Assembly: GCA_021789795.1 (NCBI GenBank)
Contig: JAJYJA010000071.1
Location: 1 to 11,308 of the forward strand
Origin: Deltaproteobacteria bacterium
Lineage (GTDB): Bacteria > Desulfobacterota > Desulfobulbia > Desulfobulbales > VMSU01
DNA: 11,308 bases
Direction: 5' to 3'
Of the stretch, positions 8,493 through 11,308 are shown one piece after another. The first letter of the stretch is position 1. Each line of letters begins with the position of its first letter. The position numbers and the translations under genes were made by a program. Under the pieces are notes generated by a model. The model saw only the letters and a program-made list of their open reading frames with translations, had not been told where the DNA came from and did no database searches.

Positions 8493-8646
8493 CGCCAAAA
8501 GGCAGCCGATGACTAAACAAAAGGGCCGACAGGCAAACCGCCCCGCAATTTATGTCCAATCCCCGCTGGTGTCGGACGGGGAAGAAGCAGACGGTCTTTT
8601 GGCGACGCCATCATTTTTTTTAAACTAATCCAACGGTGGCGTTTAA

Positions 8647-10707
8647 TCAACCGCCAAGCGGGGGACGGGCAAGAAAATCACTCGCCTGTTTGGCCCAAGG
8701 GCCGTTGGGCGCCAGTTCAAGATAACGCTTGAAGGCCCGATTCGCCTCCTCACGCCGGCCCAGCTGGTCCAAGGCCATCCCCAAACCGTAAGCGATGTCC
8801 GGGTGCTGGGCGACGTCGGCGCCCAACTGGTTGAAGTCGTCCACCGCCTCCTGGAAGCGGCCCTGGTCGTAATGCAGAAAGGCCAGGCTGAAACGCGCCG
8901 CCACCAGGTGAGGGTCAACCCGCAGGGCCGCCCGCAGGTAATGCCCGGCCCGAGACGACGCCCCCTGCCGGTAGTAAAGCTCGCCCAGGGCGGACATCAG
9001 CTCGGGAGTCTGGCCGTTGTAGGCCTCGGCCTGGCTTAGGAGCCGGATGCACTCCTGGGGGGTGACCGAGGCCTGAGCGCCCAGCATCTTGACCAGGAGC
9101 CTCGTCTTGTCCGGGTCGCGGCGCCAGGCCAGGTAATCGCTGGTCTCCTGGGCCAGTCGGGGCAGCACCGCCGGGTCCTTGGCCAGACGCAGGAACTCCT
9201 TGTCCGGCATCACCGGGGAGAAATACTGGATGGCGTAGCGGCGGATCAGCGGTTGATTGGCCGGGGTGTTCTTCACCATCACCGCCGCCGTCGGCTCCCA
9301 ATAAACAGGCACAAAACCATCGTCGGTAAACATGCTCCACTCGTCCGAGCGACCGATGATGGCGTAGTTGATCTGCCACTGGGCGCGGCTCTCCGGGTCG
9401 TGGACGTAGCGCTCCAGGGCGGTGAACAGCAGGTGGTGGTTGTAGTGGAATATCTTGCGTTCCGGGAAGAGGTAGTAGGCCAGGTAGCCGCCGTAGCGGT
9501 CGGTGTTGTACATGTTGCCCTTGAGATCGACCGCCTTTACGAAGCGCACCGAGCCCACCGGAAAGCCGTCGTCGCTGATCCCCAGGCCCCAGGAGTCGTA
9601 GCGGGGCGGGGACGAGAACTTGTAGCAGACCGCAAACCCCAGCCCCAAGGCCAGGAGCAGGTGCAGCAGGCCGTTCATCCGGGCCCCTGCCGCCTCCCGA
9701 CCCTGGACCAGCCGGTCGAACAGGGCGGGAAGATGCTCGCCCATCACCAGCACCGCCACGATGGCGAAGGGCCCGATCCCCCGGACGTAACGAAGCGCCA
9801 GCCCGGCAAAGGGCAGATAAACGAACAACGCCGTCCAATCTCCCCGGCGTCCGGCCCAGAGCGTCGTGAGCCCCGAGGCCAGGAACAGCAGCCAGAAGAG
9901 CGGCATCTCGTTTAGCTTGGGGGGCTGGAACTCGGCGGTCATCGAGGTCATCAGGTTATGGTGCAGGAACTCGAAGAAGATACCGTAGGTGCGCAGGCCG
10001 TAGGGGCTGATCAGCATCACCGCCAGGGTCGCCAAGAGCCAGGGCCCAAGCCTGCCCCAGGCCGGGCGCGGCATAGACGGGATCGACCTGCCCAGGGCCG
10101 AAAAGCGGAGCCGAATCATCTCCCCCGCCAGGAAGGCGCCGAGGACGATCACCCCGAACAACGCCCCGTGCAGGCAATCCCAGAGCCCCAGCGCCAGGGG
10201 CAGCAGGGCCGGGGCCCAGGCCGGGGCCTGCTTGGCGCGACAGGAGAACAGCATCGCCCCCAGCCAAGCCAGGAGCAGGGAGGAGAAAAGCTCGGGCCGC
10301 TCCACGTAGCGGAAGGAGGAGGCCCCGTAGGCCCAGAGCCAGAGCAGGGCGGCGGGCAGCGGCGCCAGCCCCCGCCGGCGGCAGAACCGGTACAGCGTCA
10401 GGCCCACGGCGGTGACCATCAGCACCTTGAAGGCGATCAGGCCGTTGGCCCCCAGGTGGTGGAAGATCTCGTAGAGAACGATCTGGGACAGCCATTCGTG
10501 GTTGCTGAAGTGCTTGCCCTGGGCGGTGAAGGAGAAGATCTCCTGGTTGATGATGGTGTGGCGTTCGACCATCGCCCGCCCGTTGGCCATATGCCAGAAG
10601 AGGTCGAAGTCCTGCACCGGGAACACGGCGAGCAGCGCCACCACCAGGGTGACCAGGGTGATCGGCAGCCAGGAGAAACAGTAGGGACGGCGGGTGGCGG
10701 TAGTCAT
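8647..10707 (-). CDS. Polytopic membrane protein with extracytoplasmic domain and C-terminal TPRs (GT-C-like)
   Basis: This is a 686-residue protein with a membrane N-terminal half and a soluble C-terminal half. Hydrophobic helices occur at about 14-30, 88-107, 117-134, 141-155, 165-195, 222-240, 268-284, 291-306, 310-325 and 345-363. After the first helix, 'DFDLFWHMANGRAM' (33-46) and 'NHEWLSQIVLYEIF' (69-82) resemble the first external loop of GT-C-type membrane glycosyltransferases and their uncharacterised relatives. After the last helix, a domain with 'NTDRYGGYLAYYLFPERKIF' (401-420) follows, a pattern common in the same proteins. Three TPR-like repeats lie at about 569-600, 602-633 and 636-669. 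The ATG at 10707 is chosen because it overlaps the stop of the upstream gene as ATGA. A GTG 36 nt earlier gives a 698-residue version. A sugar-transfer role is inferred, the substrate is unknown, and the TPRs suggest protein contacts. Confidence 0.72.
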   Translation of the reverse strand: MTTATRRPYCFSWLPITLVTLVVALLAVFPVQDFDLFWHMANGRAMVERHTIINQEIFSFTAQGKHFSNHEWLSQIVLYEIFHHLGANGLIAFKVLMVTAVGLTLYRFCRRRGLAPLPAALLWLWAYGASSFRYVERPELFSSLLLAWLGAMLFSCRAKQAPAWAPALLPLALGLWDCLHGALFGVIVLGAFLAGEMIRLRFSALGRSIPSMPRPAWGRLGPWLLATLAVMLISPYGLRTYGIFFEFLHHNLMTSMTAEFQPPKLNEMPLFWLLFLASGLTTLWAGRRGDWTALFVYLPFAGLALRYVRGIGPFAIVAVLVMGEHLPALFDRLVQGREAAGARMNGLLHLLLALGLGFAVCYKFSSPPRYDSWGLGISDDGFPVGSVRFVKAVDLKGNMYNTDRYGGYLAYYLFPERKIFHYNHHLLFTALERYVHDPESRAQWQINYAIIGRSDEWSMFTDDGFVPVYWEPTAAVMVKNTPANQPLIRRYAIQYFSPVMPDKEFLRLAKDPAVLPRLAQETSDYLAWRRDPDKTRLLVKMLGAQASVTPQECIRLLSQAEAYNGQTPELMSALGELYYRQGASSRAGHYLRAALRVDPHLVAARFSLAFLHYDQGRFQEAVDDFNQLGADVAQHPDIAYGLGMALDQLGRREEANRAFKRYLELAPNGPWAKQASDFLARPPLGG

Positions 10708-11308
10708 CGGGCGGGCGGCTTGGGGTTCTTGAACAGTTGCCACTCCCCGGACTTCCCGACCGGGACGGCGTAGCGGCTGACAAAGGGCGCGAAGGCCGAA
10801 GGCGCCCCGCGGGTCAGGATGTAGTCGTAGTGGGAACCCTGCTCAAGCCAGGAAAACGCGTGGGTGGCCAGGGGCAGATCGACGCCGGGCTTAAAGGATA
10901 CCGGCAGCATGGGGCTGGGGAACAGGCTGGGGCTGGCGCCGCCGCCTACCAGCAGGTGGTAGTAGAAGTAGTCGTGACTGTGGATCTCGGGGAAGAAGTG
11001 GGGATCGAGAAGCGCGGACTCGGTGTGGAAGGTCATGGGCAAGAGCTTGGCGTTGGGGGCCATCTCGGCCAGCAGGGGGACGATTTGGGCGGTCTCCCGG
11101 GAGACCCCGGCCTGCACCGCCGCCGACAGCCCGATCAGCAGGCCGCAGAGCAGGGCCAGCCCGACCCCTGCTAGCGGCGGCAGGAGTCCGAAGCCGGCCA
11201 GGAGCGCCGCCAGCAGGTAGGAGACCGGGGCCAGCCGCAGGTTGAAGTAGGAGTACTGTCCGGCCCAGAAGGGCAGGATGAAGAAACCCGCCGTGGCCAG
11301 GCCCAGGG
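10704..11308 (-). CDS. Polytopic membrane protein, C-terminal part (runs off window)
   Basis: The minus-strand frame ending at the TGA at 10704-10706 stays open to the window edge, giving 200 residues of the C-terminal part. A GTG at 11117 is an internal codon, not the start. The visible part begins with hydrophobic segments ('LGLATAGFFILPFW', then Leu/Ala/Gly-rich stretches up to about residue 60) separated by 'QYSYFNLRLAPVSYLL'. A soluble domain of about 135 residues follows, rich in His, Phe and Tyr ('HSHDYFYYHLL') and ending 'SGEWQLFKNPKPPAR'. A multi-helix membrane part followed by a C-terminal extracytoplasmic domain has the same general plan as its downstream neighbour, with which it shares an ATGA overlap. 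A membrane glycosyltransferase-like role is possible, but the defining N-terminal region is outside the window and no family is assigned. Confidence 0.75.
   Translation of the reverse strand, partial: LGLATAGFFILPFWAGQYSYFNLRLAPVSYLLAALLAGFGLLPPLAGVGLALLCGLLIGLSAAVQAGVSRETAQIVPLLAEMAPNAKLLPMTFHTESALLDPHFFPEIHSHDYFYYHLLVGGGASPSLFPSPMLPVSFKPGVDLPLATHAFSWLEQGSHYDYILTRGAPSAFAPFVSRYAVPVGKSGEWQLFKNPKPPAR

Larger units (their letters stand above)
8257..8646. other. Gene-free stretch between two minus-strand genes
   Basis: This 390-bp region is upstream of the regulator and downstream of the TPR membrane protein. It holds a small inverted repeat (8285-8301), a miniature transposable element with its duplication (8325-8492) and about 150 bp of remaining sequence (8493-8646) with an eight-T run at 8613-8620. 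I see no gene or RNA in it. An 80-codon open frame across the element on the minus strand has no family resemblance. Confidence 0.6.

Noticed and set aside
8317..8559. 80-codon minus-strand open frame across the miniature element
   Set aside because: It is mostly made of the element's inverted repeats and matches no family that I recognise. No support beyond being open.
8594..8650. Terminator for the TPR membrane protein around ACGCCA/TGGCGT
   Set aside because: The stem is 6 bp with a loop of more than 20 nt, and on the minus strand the tract is A rather than T.

Overview
The window is GC-rich bacterial DNA with tightly packed genes. A multiheme c-type cytochrome beside an NHL propeller lipoprotein, together with an NtrC-type regulator, suggests an anaerobic, metal- or sulfur-respiring bacterium of the former deltaproteobacteria (Desulfuromonadales/Desulfobulbales-like). 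This placement is inferred from gene content only. No rRNA, tRNA or CRISPR was seen.

Layout. (1) 66-4482, plus strand: a run of four close or overlapping genes. These are an NHL-repeat lipoprotein, a secreted 12-motif cytochrome c (joined by a 4-nt ATGA overlap), a SAM-dependent methyltransferase 12 nt downstream, and a family 2 glycosyltransferase overlapping it. The first two look like an extracytoplasmic electron-transfer module; the last two look like lipid-linked sugar or surface-glycan chemistry. (2) 4678-6675, plus strand: acetyl-CoA synthetase (acs) with its own leader and a strong Shine-Dalgarno. (3) 6693-6740: a long, nearly perfect hairpin with A and T tracts on its two sides, acting as a shared terminator between convergent genes. 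(4) 6802-8256, minus strand: a sigma-54-dependent response regulator (REC, AAA+, Fis) with GAFTDA in place of GAFTGA. (5) 8257-8646: a 390-bp gene-free stretch holding a 152-bp miniature inverted-repeat element. Its ends begin GTAA and it is flanked by a perfect 8-bp duplication, as expected for an IS66-family-derived MITE. (6) 8647-11308, minus strand: two polytopic membrane proteins joined by an ATGA overlap. The downstream one has C-terminal TPRs, and the upstream one runs off the window.

How it fits together. Acetate activation by Acs would feed the TCA cycle, whose electrons could leave through multiheme cytochromes; that link is plausible but not shown here. The most specific signals are the MITE with its nested third end and the observation that removing it restores a 13-nt sequence also present in the acs leader. 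Others are the two CX3CH haem motifs placed sixth and twelfth among the cytochrome's twelve, and the GAFTDA variant in the regulator. I found no clearly new multi-gene system. The cytochrome/propeller/methyltransferase/glycosyltransferase run is the best candidate for follow-up.
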